Shown here: one piece after another, positions 1 to 5,556 of the stretch
Position numbering within the stretch: the first letter of the stretch is position 1
How the letters are laid out: every line of letters begins with the position of its first letter
Origin: an uncultured Verrucomicrobia subdivision 3 bacterium
GTDB taxonomy: Bacteria > Verrucomicrobiota > Verrucomicrobiae > Limisphaerales > UBA11358
Length of the DNA stretch: 5,556 nucleotides
Direction of reading: 5' to 3'
NCBI GenBank assembly: GCA_903847285.1
Contig: CAINDH010000206.1
Location: 1 to 5,556 of the forward strand
Position numbers and translations under genes: made by a program
Notes under the pieces: generated by a model
What the model was told of the DNA's origin: nothing
Databases searched by the model: none
What the model saw: the letters and a program-made list of their open reading frames with translations, nothing else

Positions 1-351
1 GGTAAAGACTACTTCAAACGCCCCCGCCCTTACACCACCGACACCAATCTCGTGAATGGCAAGTTGGAAAAAAGCTTTGCCTATCCCAGCGGCCACTCCA
101 CCGAGAGCATGGTGCTCGCACTCGTCCTCGCCGATATACTGCCGGACAAACACGACGCCATCATCGCCCACGCCCGCACGATGGGCTGGCATCGCGTGCA
201 AATTGCGCGGCATTATCCGGCAGACATTTTTGCCGGACGCACCCTGGCGCAAGCCATCGCCAAACAACTCAAGCAAAGCGAAGCTTTCCAAAAAGAATTT
301 GCCGATGCGAAAGCGGAAATTGCCGCGATGCAGATGGCGGCGAAGAATTGA
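1..351 (+). CDS. Class A acid phosphatase / PAP2 superfamily, 3' part
   Basis: The frame is open from base 1 and ends at TGA 349-351, giving 116 residues; the 5' part lies outside the window. All three blocks of the class A bacterial acid phosphatase signature are visible in order: K-x6-RP (K2, R9, P10), PSGH (29-32), and R65-x5-H71-x3-D75 in GWHRVQIARHYPAD. Spacings of 18 and 31 residues fit the family. By family knowledge, H71 would be the phospho-acceptor, H32 and D75 support catalysis, and K2, R9 and R65 bind phosphate. These enzymes are usually periplasmic non-specific phosphomonoesterases, but the signal peptide would be off the window. The usual Ser before Arg in block three is His64. 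After the core comes a charged helical tail rich in Ala, Lys and Glu. The fold is secure; the substrate is unknown. Confidence 0.9.
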   Translation, partial: GKDYFKRPRPYTTDTNLVNGKLEKSFAYPSGHSTESMVLALVLADILPDKHDAIIAHARTMGWHRVQIARHYPADIFAGRTLAQAIAKQLKQSEAFQKEFADAKAEIAAMQMAAKN

Positions 352-381
352 GTTAGTCGCTCAAAACGCGGGCGGACTAAC
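352..381 (+). terminator. Possible hairpin after the phosphatase gene, no T-tract
   Basis: Directly after the TGA, GTTAGTC (352-358) pairs perfectly with GACTAAC (375-381). Two further GC pairs are possible beside a bulged G. The loop is about 11-16 nt. No run of T follows on either strand, so this is not a canonical intrinsic terminator. It sits between convergent genes, the phosphatase and the prepilin pair, where a 3'-end stabilising hairpin would be plausible. Confidence 0.3.
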
Positions 382-414
382 CGATGGCATACGCACGACG
401 CGGAGTGGGCGAAA

Positions 415-1116
415 TCATTTCACCGCTTCAACGTGCCAGTCGAAGCAAAGCTGGTTGCGGACTTGGCGGTGAACTTTCTTCTGGGGAATCAAATCAAAAT
501 ACAAACCGCCGATGTAAGCGTTTTGCTGGTCGGCATCGGTCAGAGCCCAGGCTTGCGAGGGGTTTCTGATTTGCAGAATTTTTTTTGGTGCTTCATCCGG
601 CCCACGCGTGGCTCGGTAAAATTTGCTGGAATATGGATAGCCGAACGGATGCGTGAGAATGTCCTCGGTAGAATTCATCACGTCGGCGGGAACCAAGTAG
701 CTGACGGGGCGCGACAATGATTCCGGCGGCGTGCCAGCGGTTTCACGACTCACGCGCGCGGACGCGGGGCAGATGGCGACGAGACCGGTGCACACGTTCA
801 CGGACGCAGCCGGCAAGCTCAAATACGGCGCGAGGTAATAGAGCATCCGCTCCGGCTCGTCGTTGTAGGTGTAATACAATCCCAGCCAGCCGGGGCCGGG
901 CAACGTGTCGTGATGGTCGTCGGCATACAACATGATCGCGAAGGAAACTTGTTTGAGGTTGTTAACGCACTGCGACTGGCAGGCTTTTTGTTTGGCGACG
1001 TTTAACGCGGGCAACAGTAGTGCGGCGAGAATCGCGATGATGGCGATGACGACGAGCAGTTCGATGAGGGTGAAGGCGGCCGGAAAGTTACGCGCTCTGG
1101 AAAAATGATTTTTCAT
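415..1116 (-). CDS. Prepilin-like protein with degenerate H-x9-DG motif
   Basis: A 233-residue protein. The start is set at M (1114-1116), because it gives a normal prepilin leader ([14 protein letters not shown]) and overlaps the upstream stop as ATGA; the open frame continues 21 codons further but only inside the upstream gene. The type IV pilin/pseudopilin N-terminus is clear: predicted cleavage A14^F15, FTLIELL, Glu at +5 (E19), then a hydrophobic helix to about residue 38. Prepilin peptidase would remove the leader and N-methylate F15. The C-terminus has H216-x9-D226 followed by Trp, where the family has Gly (H-x9-DG). Residues 50-58 (CVNNLKQVS) match the short block that usually follows the helix in this family. 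Such proteins are very numerous in PVC bacteria. They are presumed to be pseudopilins or surface proteins, and individual functions are unknown. Confidence 0.85.
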   Translation of the reverse strand: MKNHFSRARNFPAAFTLIELLVVIAIIAILAALLLPALNVAKQKACQSQCVNNLKQVSFAIMLYADDHHDTLPGPGWLGLYYTYNDEPERMLYYLAPYLSLPAASVNVCTGLVAICPASARVSRETAGTPPESLSRPVSYLVPADVMNSTEDILTHPFGYPYSSKFYRATRGPDEAPKKILQIRNPSQAWALTDADQQNAYIGGLYFDLIPQKKVHRQVRNQLCFDWHVEAVK

Positions 1117-1769
1117 TCCCAACCGTGAATAGAGTCGTAACGGAAAGTCATTTCGTTTGTATCGTAGCCTTTGAACCATTTCGCATGGCCGTCAGCAAAG
1201 AGGATATTTTGCCCGCGATTATGTGTCTGCCATGCGAGTGCAGGCGTGCCGTTGGCCTCGCCACCGACACAGTTCTGGGAGTAGTCGTCTTTGTCGGCAT
1301 CGAGCGGGTCGAAGTCCACGGTGTCGCCACCCAGAACGAAGGCGGACGGGTAGAGAATGCGCTTGCTGCTCACGGAGCCGCGGTTTTTTCCGAGCGCCAT
1401 ATACGCGGCGCGCGCGCCGTTGAAATAGCTGTAGGAAGAATGCTTATCCGCCGGGCAGTGATACAAGTTAGTGGTGACGGTGAGCGAGATGAGCTGCTGC
1501 ATCCAGCTCGGTTGACCGGAGCCAAGTGGTGGCGCGTAGTCCACGCTGTTCCAGGGAATGACGGTGCCGGACTGGGGATAAAGTTCGTTGGCGTCGTCGG
1601 CATAGAGTCTCATACCGAGACCGATTTGGCGAAGATTGGAAACGCAGCGCACGGACCATGCCCGCGACTTGGCGCTCGACAGCGCGGGCAGCAGCAGCGC
1701 CGCGAGAATGGCGATGATCGTAATGACCACGAGAAGCTCAATCAAGGTAAATGCCCGGTTCGACTTCAT
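1113..1769 (-). CDS. Prepilin-like protein with H-x9-DG domain
   Basis: A 218-residue protein. The start at 1767-1769 was chosen because it leaves a short basic leader, MKSNRA, directly before the cleavage site A6^F7; the 30 extra codons upstream in frame add nothing pilin-like. After FTLIELL (Glu at +5, E11) comes a hydrophobic helix to about residue 30, then the block [18 protein letters not shown] (42-59), typical of PVC prepilin-like proteins. The C-terminal motif is intact: H183, nine residues, D193-G194 in the segment [13 protein letters not shown]105 lies in a YHCPAD segment that is also common in this family. The last codons overlap the next gene as ATGA, so the two paralogues are probably co-transcribed and translationally coupled. 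Export and maturation by a prepilin peptidase is inferred from the family; the specific role is unknown. Confidence 0.88.
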   Translation of the reverse strand: MKSNRAFTLIELLVVITIIAILAALLLPALSSAKSRAWSVRCVSNLRQIGLGMRLYADDANELYPQSGTVIPWNSVDYAPPLGSGQPSWMQQLISLTVTTNLYHCPADKHSSYSYFNGARAAYMALGKNRGSVSSKRILYPSAFVLGGDTVDFDPLDADKDDYSQNCVGGEANGTPALAWQTHNRGQNILFADGHAKWFKGYDTNEMTFRYDSIHGWE

Positions 1770-1877
1770 GGCTTCATTAACAACACCATCTTGATTTGGT
1801 TGCAAGCAGAAATCCGCGCACTCTCTGTTGGCTAATTTAGATTTGACGACTGCCGGCAAAACCGCGACAAAGCGGCT

Positions 1878-2918
1878 ATGAAGACAGCGTTCCGTCCTTT
1901 CAGCCTCTGGCTCTGCGTAGTTATTTCACTGGCTGGTTTGAGTTGCAAACGTCACACCGATGCGCCCGCCGACAAAATCTTGCCGCCGTCTGGAAACACC
2001 GCCGACCCGCTGCCATTTAAGCTGAACCTACGCGATTTTTTTACCGGCTCGTTCCACGCTGATCACCCGGATGATTGGCTCTACGAAGATTTTCATGGCG
2101 AACAAGTTTTCGACCGACTGCCGTTCGACGTGAGCGGTTACGCCGAGATTTATGGCCAACGCAATTTACAGTGGCATCAAGGCCAACAAGTGCGGAAAGA
2201 TTTCACTGGAATAAAAATCGGCCGCAAGTTCGATGAACTGCATCTCATCCACGAGGCGCGCTTCCGGGAATATTCCGGCTGCACACTCGCCACGCTCCGC
2301 CTGAATTATGACGATGGTTCGCACGCGGATCTACCCGTTCAATACGGCGTTCACGTGCTGGACATCAGCCGCCTGCTTACCGAGGAAAAAGAATCGCTCA
2401 CCGACCCCGATACGAAAATTATATGGCGCGGAAAAAAGCTGACGAACTACGACGTGAACCGCCGCCTCTCCAAATCACGGCTCGCTAATCCGCATCCTGA
2501 AAAAACGGTGCTGACCATGGATGTCATCGATGCCAACACCCGCGCCTCGTATGTGATTGCCGCCGCGACCGTGGCGCGCGCCGATGCAAAGCGCCGGCTC
2601 ACCCCCGCGTTGCCGCTGAATTCTCCCCCGAGAAATTATGACGGCACGTTGACCATCAAAGTGGTGGATGATGCCACTGGCGGACCGCTTGCCGGTGTGG
2701 ATTGCGATCCGTGGATGAAAATTGACGCGTCCCAAGTCGTTGGTGATCCAGTGCTGACGACGGAGACCGGCGAGGCCGTTTTCAAATATCCCATGGCTCG
2801 CACCAGCCTCGCCGGCGTGACGCTCCGCAAAACTGGCTATACAACTCAATGGGGTAATTGGACGAGCAACAACATTCCGCCCGTCGTGACCTATCGGATG
2901 GTTAAGACCGCGAAATAA
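1878..2918 (+). CDS. Predicted lipoprotein with two beta-rich domains, function unknown
   Basis: A 346-residue protein. Residues 1-23 look like a lipoprotein signal peptide: K2 and R6, a hydrophobic core ([12 protein letters not shown]), then LAGLSC with C23 as the lipidated residue. Gly at -3 is less usual than Leu but allowed. A polar linker rich in Pro, Ala and Asp follows. The first domain (about 47-232) includes [18 protein letters not shown] (112-129) and [18 protein letters not shown] (140-157). I recognise this pattern from beta-sandwich domains of PVC secreted proteins, but I cannot name a family. The second domain (about 254-342) has [29 protein letters not shown] and a GY motif near 320, as in carboxypeptidase-regulatory-like Ig folds. 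No catalytic motif is evident. The start has no Shine-Dalgarno; CCGC/GCGG could form a small hairpin just before the ATG. The gene is divergent from the prepilin pair across 108 bp. Confidence 0.8.
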   Translation: MKTAFRPFSLWLCVVISLAGLSCKRHTDAPADKILPPSGNTADPLPFKLNLRDFFTGSFHADHPDDWLYEDFHGEQVFDRLPFDVSGYAEIYGQRNLQWHQGQQVRKDFTGIKIGRKFDELHLIHEARFREYSGCTLATLRLNYDDGSHADLPVQYGVHVLDISRLLTEEKESLTDPDTKIIWRGKKLTNYDVNRRLSKSRLANPHPEKTVLTMDVIDANTRASYVIAAATVARADAKRRLTPALPLNSPPRNYDGTLTIKVVDDATGGPLAGVDCDPWMKIDASQVVGDPVLTTETGEAVFKYPMARTSLAGVTLRKTGYTTQWGNWTSNNIPPVVTYRMVKTAK

Positions 2919-2938
2919 CTTCGGGAACGAAATTATTT
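2913..2938. terminator. Candidate bidirectional terminator between convergent genes
   Basis: Arms 2913-2923 and 2928-2938 pair over 11 bp with one mismatch (C2919/A2932), closed by a GGAA tetraloop of the GNRA type on the + strand. The + side ends in TTATTTTT. The stem is AT-rich, with only three G-C pairs, so its strength is uncertain. The lipoprotein stop TAA (2916-2918) lies in the left arm and the regulator stop (2935-2933) in the right arm, so both genes end inside the structure. Confidence 0.5.
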
Positions 2939-3862
2939 TTCCCCGCTCGCCAAAATGGTTTGAAAATGCGGCGGCTGTTCCTCGGCGGCGACGACAGTGA
3001 TCTCGATTTTCTTCAGGCCAGCGGCTTCGAGCCAACGGTGTAGGTCGCTCTCAGCAAACCCCAGCCAGCGGTCGCCATAAAGTTCGCGAGCTTTCTCAAA
3101 CTTGTGCGCGAGCAGATCCAAAATCAAAATCTGGCCACCCGGTTTTAATAACTTTGCCGCGCTCGCCAGCGCCGCCGCTGGGTTCTCCGCGTGATGCAAG
3201 GCTTGGCTTAGAATCACGAGGTCAACGCTGTTCGCATCGATAGGCGGGTTCTGCAAATCACCCTGGCGGAACTCCAAATTCTTCAAGTGATTTTTCTTCG
3301 CCTTGGCCGCGCCGAACGCCACGATTTTTTCCGAGTTGTCCACGGCGATGACTTTCTTGCAGCGGCGCGCGAGCAATTCGCTCAACAAACCCTCACCTGC
3401 GCCCAGATCTGCCACGGTAATTTGAGGCAGCATCCGCAGCAGCAGATGCCCGAACGCCTGCCACGAGCGGCCCGGCCCATACACGCGATCAAAACGTCCG
3501 GCGACTTGGTTGAAGAAAACCTGTGCCTGCTCTTTCCGCCGGGCGAGAACGCGCTTCAGATTGATTTCGTCGTGGGAATGTTCGGGTAATTCCTTCGCAC
3601 CGCGAATCGCGAGGTGGATGAATTCGCTCGCGACGGAATCCGCCAGTGGATTGAGTTTGTAAAACGTGCGCTTGCCCTCACGGCGCGCGGAAACCATTTC
3701 GCAATCCGCCAGCAAACCAAGATGCGTGGAGATGCGCGACTGTCCGAGCCGTGTGACTTCTTGTAGTTCGTTCACGGAAAGTTCGTCCTGCTCGAGCAGC
3801 GCGACGATGCGAATGCGCGTCGGGTCGGACAGGGCGCGAAGGGATTTGAGAGTGGAGGACAT
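2933..3862 (-). CDS. sahR: SahR-like ArsR-family regulator fused to SAM-methyltransferase fold
   Basis: A 309-residue protein in two parts. Residues 3-75 form an ArsR winged helix: LRALSDPTRIRIVALLE, then recognition helix LGQSRISTHLGLLADCEMV (39-57), then the wing REGKRTFYKL. The metal-binding Cys box of ArsR/SmtB sensors is absent (VNELQEV instead). Residues about 112-290 are a class I methyltransferase fold: motif I VADLGAGEG (150-158), D175 after strand 2, GDLQNPP (201-207), VDLVILSQALHH (213-224) and LLKPGGQILILDL (238-250). The known protein of this architecture is SahR, a repressor that senses S-adenosylhomocysteine through the methyltransferase-like domain and controls metK, ahcY and methionine genes. 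The divergent metK-ahcY pair supports that role. The start is the ATG at 3860-3862; the frame is open further upstream, but only antisense to metK. A plain ArsR-methyltransferase enzyme is the alternative. Confidence 0.85.
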   Translation of the reverse strand: MSSTLKSLRALSDPTRIRIVALLEQDELSVNELQEVTRLGQSRISTHLGLLADCEMVSARREGKRTFYKLNPLADSVASEFIHLAIRGAKELPEHSHDEINLKRVLARRKEQAQVFFNQVAGRFDRVYGPGRSWQAFGHLLLRMLPQITVADLGAGEGLLSELLARRCKKVIAVDNSEKIVAFGAAKAKKNHLKNLEFRQGDLQNPPIDANSVDLVILSQALHHAENPAAALASAAKLLKPGGQILILDLLAHKFEKARELYGDRWLGFAESDLHRWLEAAGLKKIEITVVAAEEQPPHFQTILASGEK

Positions 3863-3872
3863 TTTATTTTTC
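3863..3872 (-). promoter_or_regulatory. A-rich leader without Shine-Dalgarno at the regulator start
   Basis: Read on the minus strand, CGAAAAATAAA precedes the ATG and contains no purine-rich GGAG-like box. It is the single-stranded gap between the upstream hairpin and the start codon. Confidence 0.4.
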
Positions 3873-3909
3873 GCGCGTCCAACATTTTCCAAAAAACCGT
3901 TTGACGCGC
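3873..3909. repeat. 11-bp-arm inverted repeat in the sahR 5' leader
   Basis: Arm 3873-3883 (GCGCGTCCAAC) pairs with arm 3899-3909 (GTTTGACGCGC): 10 of 11 positions match, including seven consecutive GC-rich pairs. The spacer is 15 nt and can add three more A-U pairs flanked by wobbles. On the minus strand this would be a hairpin beginning a few nucleotides after the predicted transcription start and ending 10 nt before the ATG. On DNA the right arm covers the -35 box of the metK promoter, so it could instead be a protein-binding site. The inverted repeat is directly visible; its function is inferred. Confidence 0.6.
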
Positions 3910-3928
3910 TTCGTTTCAGATATATCAT
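3901..3928 (+). promoter_or_regulatory. Candidate sigma70 promoter for metK-ahcY
   Basis: TTGACG (3901-3906) matches five of six bases of the -35 consensus. After a 16-bp spacer comes TATCAT (3923-3928), five of six of the -10 consensus. Transcription would begin near 3935, giving a leader of about 42 nt before the metK ATG. That is too short for a known SAM or SAH riboswitch. Confidence 0.55.
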
Positions 3929-3944
3929 CCTATCCTGATACGTC
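3919..3944. promoter_or_regulatory. Candidate SahR operator palindrome
   Basis: A 26-bp imperfect palindrome centred between 3931 and 3932. Half-sites are GA-n2-TATCA and TGATA-n2-TC, with a TA at the dyad: the perfect core TATCA (3923-3927) / TGATA (3936-3940) plus outer GA/TC pairs. It covers the -10 boxes of both divergent promoters, the right place for a winged-helix dimer to repress both genes. Assignment to SahR rests on position and symmetry; I did not match it to a published motif. Confidence 0.5.
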
Positions 3945-3946
3945 AA
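3919..3946 (-). promoter_or_regulatory. Candidate sigma70 promoter for the regulator gene
   Basis: On the minus strand, TTGACG (3946-3941) is followed after 16 bp by TATATC (3924-3919), four of six of the -10 consensus. Transcription would begin near 3912, about 50 nt before the regulator ATG. The -10 shares bases 3923-3924 with the -10 of the opposing metK promoter, so polymerase could not open both at once. Confidence 0.45.
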
Positions 3947-3967
3947 TATGTTGTTGGCGTGACCACC

Positions 3968-3976
3968 AAAAATATT
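3968..3976 (+). promoter_or_regulatory. A-rich leader without Shine-Dalgarno at the metK start
   Basis: AAAAATATT precedes the ATG at 3977. No GGAG-like sequence lies upstream of this ATG or of the in-frame GTG at 3959, so ribosome binding does not decide between them. The ATG is preferred because it starts the protein as MetK homologues start. Confidence 0.4.
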
Positions 3977-5146
3977 ATGAGCAACCGTTACATCTTCTCT
4001 TCCGAATCCGTTGGCGAAGGCCATCCGGACAAAGTCGCTGACACCATTTCCGACGCCGTTCTCGACGCCTGCCTCGCGCAGGACAAGATGAGCCGCGTGG
4101 CTTGCGAAACTTATGTGAAATCCAACATCGCCATCATCGGCGGTGAAATCACCACGAAAGCCAAGCTCGACTTCGTGAAAATCGCCCGCGACGCCATCCG
4201 CGAAATTGGTTACGTCAACGACGACGACGTGTTTCATGCCGACAAGGTTTTCGTCAACGTCATCGTGACGCAGCAGTCGCCTGACATCGCTCAAGGCGTG
4301 GATGCCAAGAAGGCCAAGGGTAAGAAGACCGCAAAGCAAGGCGCCGGCGATCAGGGTCTGATGTTCGGTTACGCGTGCAATGAAACCCGCGAGCTGATGC
4401 CCGCGCCAATCATGTTCGCACATCGCCTCGGCCGCGAACTCACGCGCATCCGCAAAGCCGGCGGCGCCGCTTGGCTCCGTCCCGACGCGAAGTCGCAGGT
4501 TTCGGTAGTTTATGAAAACGACAAGCCCGTTGCCATCTCCAACGTTGTCATCTCCACGCAACACGCGGCGGATGTCGAGCACGCGGAGATCGAAAAATTC
4601 TGCATCGAGAACGTCATCAAGAAAGTTCTACCGAAGAATTTGCTCACGCCGAAGACGGAATTCCTAATCAACCCCACCGGCCGTTTCGTCGTCGGTGGAC
4701 CACAGGGTGACACCGGTTTGACTGGTCGTAAGATTATTGTTGATACCTACGGCGGCATGGGTCGTCACGGTGGTGGCGCGTTTTCCGGCAAAGATCCGAC
4801 GAAGGTGGATCGAAGCGCCGCTTACATGGGTCGCTGGGTTGCGAAGAACATTGTGGCCGCCGGTCTCGCCACGCGTTGCGAACTGCAATTCGCCTACGCG
4901 ATCGGACATCCTGACCCGGTCAGCGTCCACGTCGAAACGTTCGGCACCAACACGGTTGCCAACGACAAGATTGTGCGCGCCGTCAATTGTGTGTTCAGCT
5001 TCCAACCGTCGGACATCATTGATCAGCTCAACCTCCGCCGCCCGATTTACAGCAAGACCACCAATTACGGTCACTTCGGCAAGAGCGACAAAGCGCTCAC
5101 TTGGGAAGCGACAGACAAGGTCGCGGCGCTCAAGAAAGCAATTTAA
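3977..5146 (+). CDS. metK: S-adenosylmethionine synthetase (methionine adenosyltransferase)
   Basis: A 389-residue protein, normal for MetK (about 380-400). It makes SAM from methionine and ATP, releasing phosphate and pyrophosphate, in the cytoplasm, usually as a tetramer. Motifs in order: [11 protein letters not shown] (9-19) with catalytic H16 and metal ligand D18; [10 protein letters not shown] (100-109) in the flexible active-site loop; [16 protein letters not shown] (122-137); [16 protein letters not shown] (265-280), the phosphate-binding signature; and YGHFG (364-368) near the end. The loop before GAGDQG carries an 11-residue segment with six Lys, about five residues longer than in E. 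coli. The start was taken at ATG 3977; GTG 3959 would add six residues (MTTKNI). The gene is divergent from the SahR-like regulator and is followed after 19 bp by ahcY, so the two are probably one operon. Confidence 0.97.
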   Translation: MSNRYIFSSESVGEGHPDKVADTISDAVLDACLAQDKMSRVACETYVKSNIAIIGGEITTKAKLDFVKIARDAIREIGYVNDDDVFHADKVFVNVIVTQQSPDIAQGVDAKKAKGKKTAKQGAGDQGLMFGYACNETRELMPAPIMFAHRLGRELTRIRKAGGAAWLRPDAKSQVSVVYENDKPVAISNVVISTQHAADVEHAEIEKFCIENVIKKVLPKNLLTPKTEFLINPTGRFVVGGPQGDTGLTGRKIIVDTYGGMGRHGGGAFSGKDPTKVDRSAAYMGRWVAKNIVAAGLATRCELQFAYAIGHPDPVSVHVETFGTNTVANDKIVRAVNCVFSFQPSDIIDQLNLRRPIYSKTTNYGHFGKSDKALTWEATDKVAALKKAI

Positions 5147-5154
5147 CAACTAAC

Positions 5155-5165
5155 AAAATAAAATT
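5155..5165 (+). promoter_or_regulatory. A-rich leader without Shine-Dalgarno at the ahcY start
   Basis: AAAATAAAATT lies directly before the ATG, inside the 19-bp metK-ahcY gap. No purine-rich Shine-Dalgarno box is present, and there is no room for a separate promoter or an SAH riboswitch. Confidence 0.4.
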
Positions 5166-5556
5166 ATGGCAACTATCAAATTGTCCCCGTCCCGGCGCAC
5201 CGTTCTCAAACTGAACGGCAATGGCAAAGCCAGTGCCGTCGTCGCTGAAGTCAGCGAAACGTTTGCAAAATACGCCGCGCAGACGCCCGCCGGCAAAGAC
5301 TACATCGTCCGCGATTTCTCGCTGGCCGAATGGGGTCGCAAGGAACTCAACGTCGCCGAGCACGAAATGCCCGGCCTGATGTCCGTTCGCAAAAAATACG
5401 CGAAGACCAAGCCGCTCAAAGGCGTGCGCATCACCGGCTCGTTGCACATGACGATTCAGACCGCCGTGCTCATCGAAACGCTCGTCGCTCTCGGCGCGAA
5501 TGTGCGTTGGGCTTCGTGCAATATTTTTTCCACGCAAGATCACGCCGCCTCCGCCA
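5166..5556 (+). CDS. ahcY: S-adenosylhomocysteinase, 5' part
   Basis: The first 130 codons; the gene runs off the window end. The enzyme reversibly splits S-adenosylhomocysteine into adenosine and homocysteine using bound NAD, which relieves SAH inhibition of methyltransferases. The family N-terminus is unmistakable from residue 45: [32 protein letters not shown] (65-79), [16 protein letters not shown] (91-106) and [14 protein letters not shown] (115-128). H94 and T96 correspond to human H55 and T57 in the substrate pocket. The NAD-binding domain lies beyond the window. About 39 residues precede the point where the human enzyme begins, a Ser/Arg/Lys-rich extension; bacterial enzymes are often longer here. 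No alternative in-frame ATG lies before the conserved part. It is 19 bp after metK on the same strand, with which it forms a SAM-cycle operon. Confidence 0.96.
   Translation, partial: MATIKLSPSRRTVLKLNGNGKASAVVAEVSETFAKYAAQTPAGKDYIVRDFSLAEWGRKELNVAEHEMPGLMSVRKKYAKTKPLKGVRITGSLHMTIQTAVLIETLVALGANVRWASCNIFSTQDHAASA

Noticed and set aside
1012..1752. Possible mobile or direct repeat formed by the two similar pilin-helix coding segments.
   Set aside because: The similarity is explained by conserved paralogous prepilin N-termini. No flanking terminal repeats or transposase are present.
1125..1835. Long + strand open frame of 236 codons opposite the second prepilin gene.
   Set aside because: Its translation has no domain or signal, while the opposite strand encodes an intact prepilin-like protein. 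It is a high-GC antisense shadow.
1770..1877. Promoters for the divergent prepilin and lipoprotein genes.
   Set aside because: Several TTG-containing hexamers exist, but none pairs with a convincing -10 box at 15-18 bp on either strand. The 8-bp palindrome TGCCGGCA (1851-1858) is too short to call an operator.
3935..3976. SAM or SAH riboswitch in the metK leader.
   Set aside because: The predicted leader is only about 42 nt and shows none of the paired arms of known classes. The 19-bp metK-ahcY gap is also too short. Control by the protein regulator is more likely.
3959..3976. GTG at 3959 as the metK start.
   Set aside because: It would add MTTKNI before the normal family N-terminus and has no ribosome-binding site. 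It cannot be excluded, but the ATG at 3977 fits MetK homologues better.
3863..4582. Minus-strand frame that extends the regulator by 240 codons upstream.
   Set aside because: It runs antisense through metK and the promoter region and has no recognisable domain. The ArsR domain begins normally at the ATG 3860-3862.
5130..5543. Minus-strand open frame opposite ahcY.
   Set aside because: It lies almost entirely antisense to the strongly conserved AhcY N-terminus and has no recognisable features.

Overview
The window reads as bacterial chromosome (roughly 55% GC) and most likely comes from Verrucomicrobiota or a close PVC relative. The best evidence is the pair of short prepilin-like proteins: each starts with a type IV pilin methylation segment, and each ends in an H-x9-DG motif (or a decayed copy of it). 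Such proteins are greatly expanded in Planctomycetota, Verrucomicrobiota and Lentisphaerota. The genus cannot be set from the sequence alone.

Layout from left to right: (1) the 3' end of a class A acid phosphatase of the PAP2 superfamily (1-351, +); (2) two prepilin-like genes on the minus strand (1769 to 1113, then 1116 to 415), joined by an ATGA stop/start overlap; (3) a divergent gene for a predicted lipoprotein with two beta-rich domains of unknown role (1878-2918, +); (4) an ArsR-type winged helix fused to a SAM-dependent methyltransferase fold on the minus strand (3862 to 2933), which looks like SahR, the S-adenosylhomocysteine-responsive repressor; (5) metK, S-adenosylmethionine synthetase (3977-5146, +); (6) after 19 bp, the 5' part of ahcY, S-adenosylhomocysteinase (5166 to the window end).

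The right half is a coherent S-adenosylmethionine cycle locus. MetK makes SAM, methyltransferases turn it into SAH, and AhcY removes SAH. The divergent regulator has a domain suited to sensing SAH. The 114 bp between the regulator and metK hold two face-to-face sigma70-like promoters whose -10 boxes overlap. A 26-bp imperfect palindrome covers the -10 region of both, and a second 11-bp-arm inverted repeat would fold into a hairpin at the 5' end of the regulator mRNA. This control region is the most interesting part of the window. SahR regulons are described mainly in Proteobacteria, so this may be a related circuit in another phylum.

The left half is ordinary accessory envelope content. An AT-rich hairpin that includes both stop codons separates the convergent lipoprotein and regulator genes. 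No tRNA, rRNA, CRISPR array, insertion sequence or integrase was seen, and no stretch over 300 bp lacks a gene.
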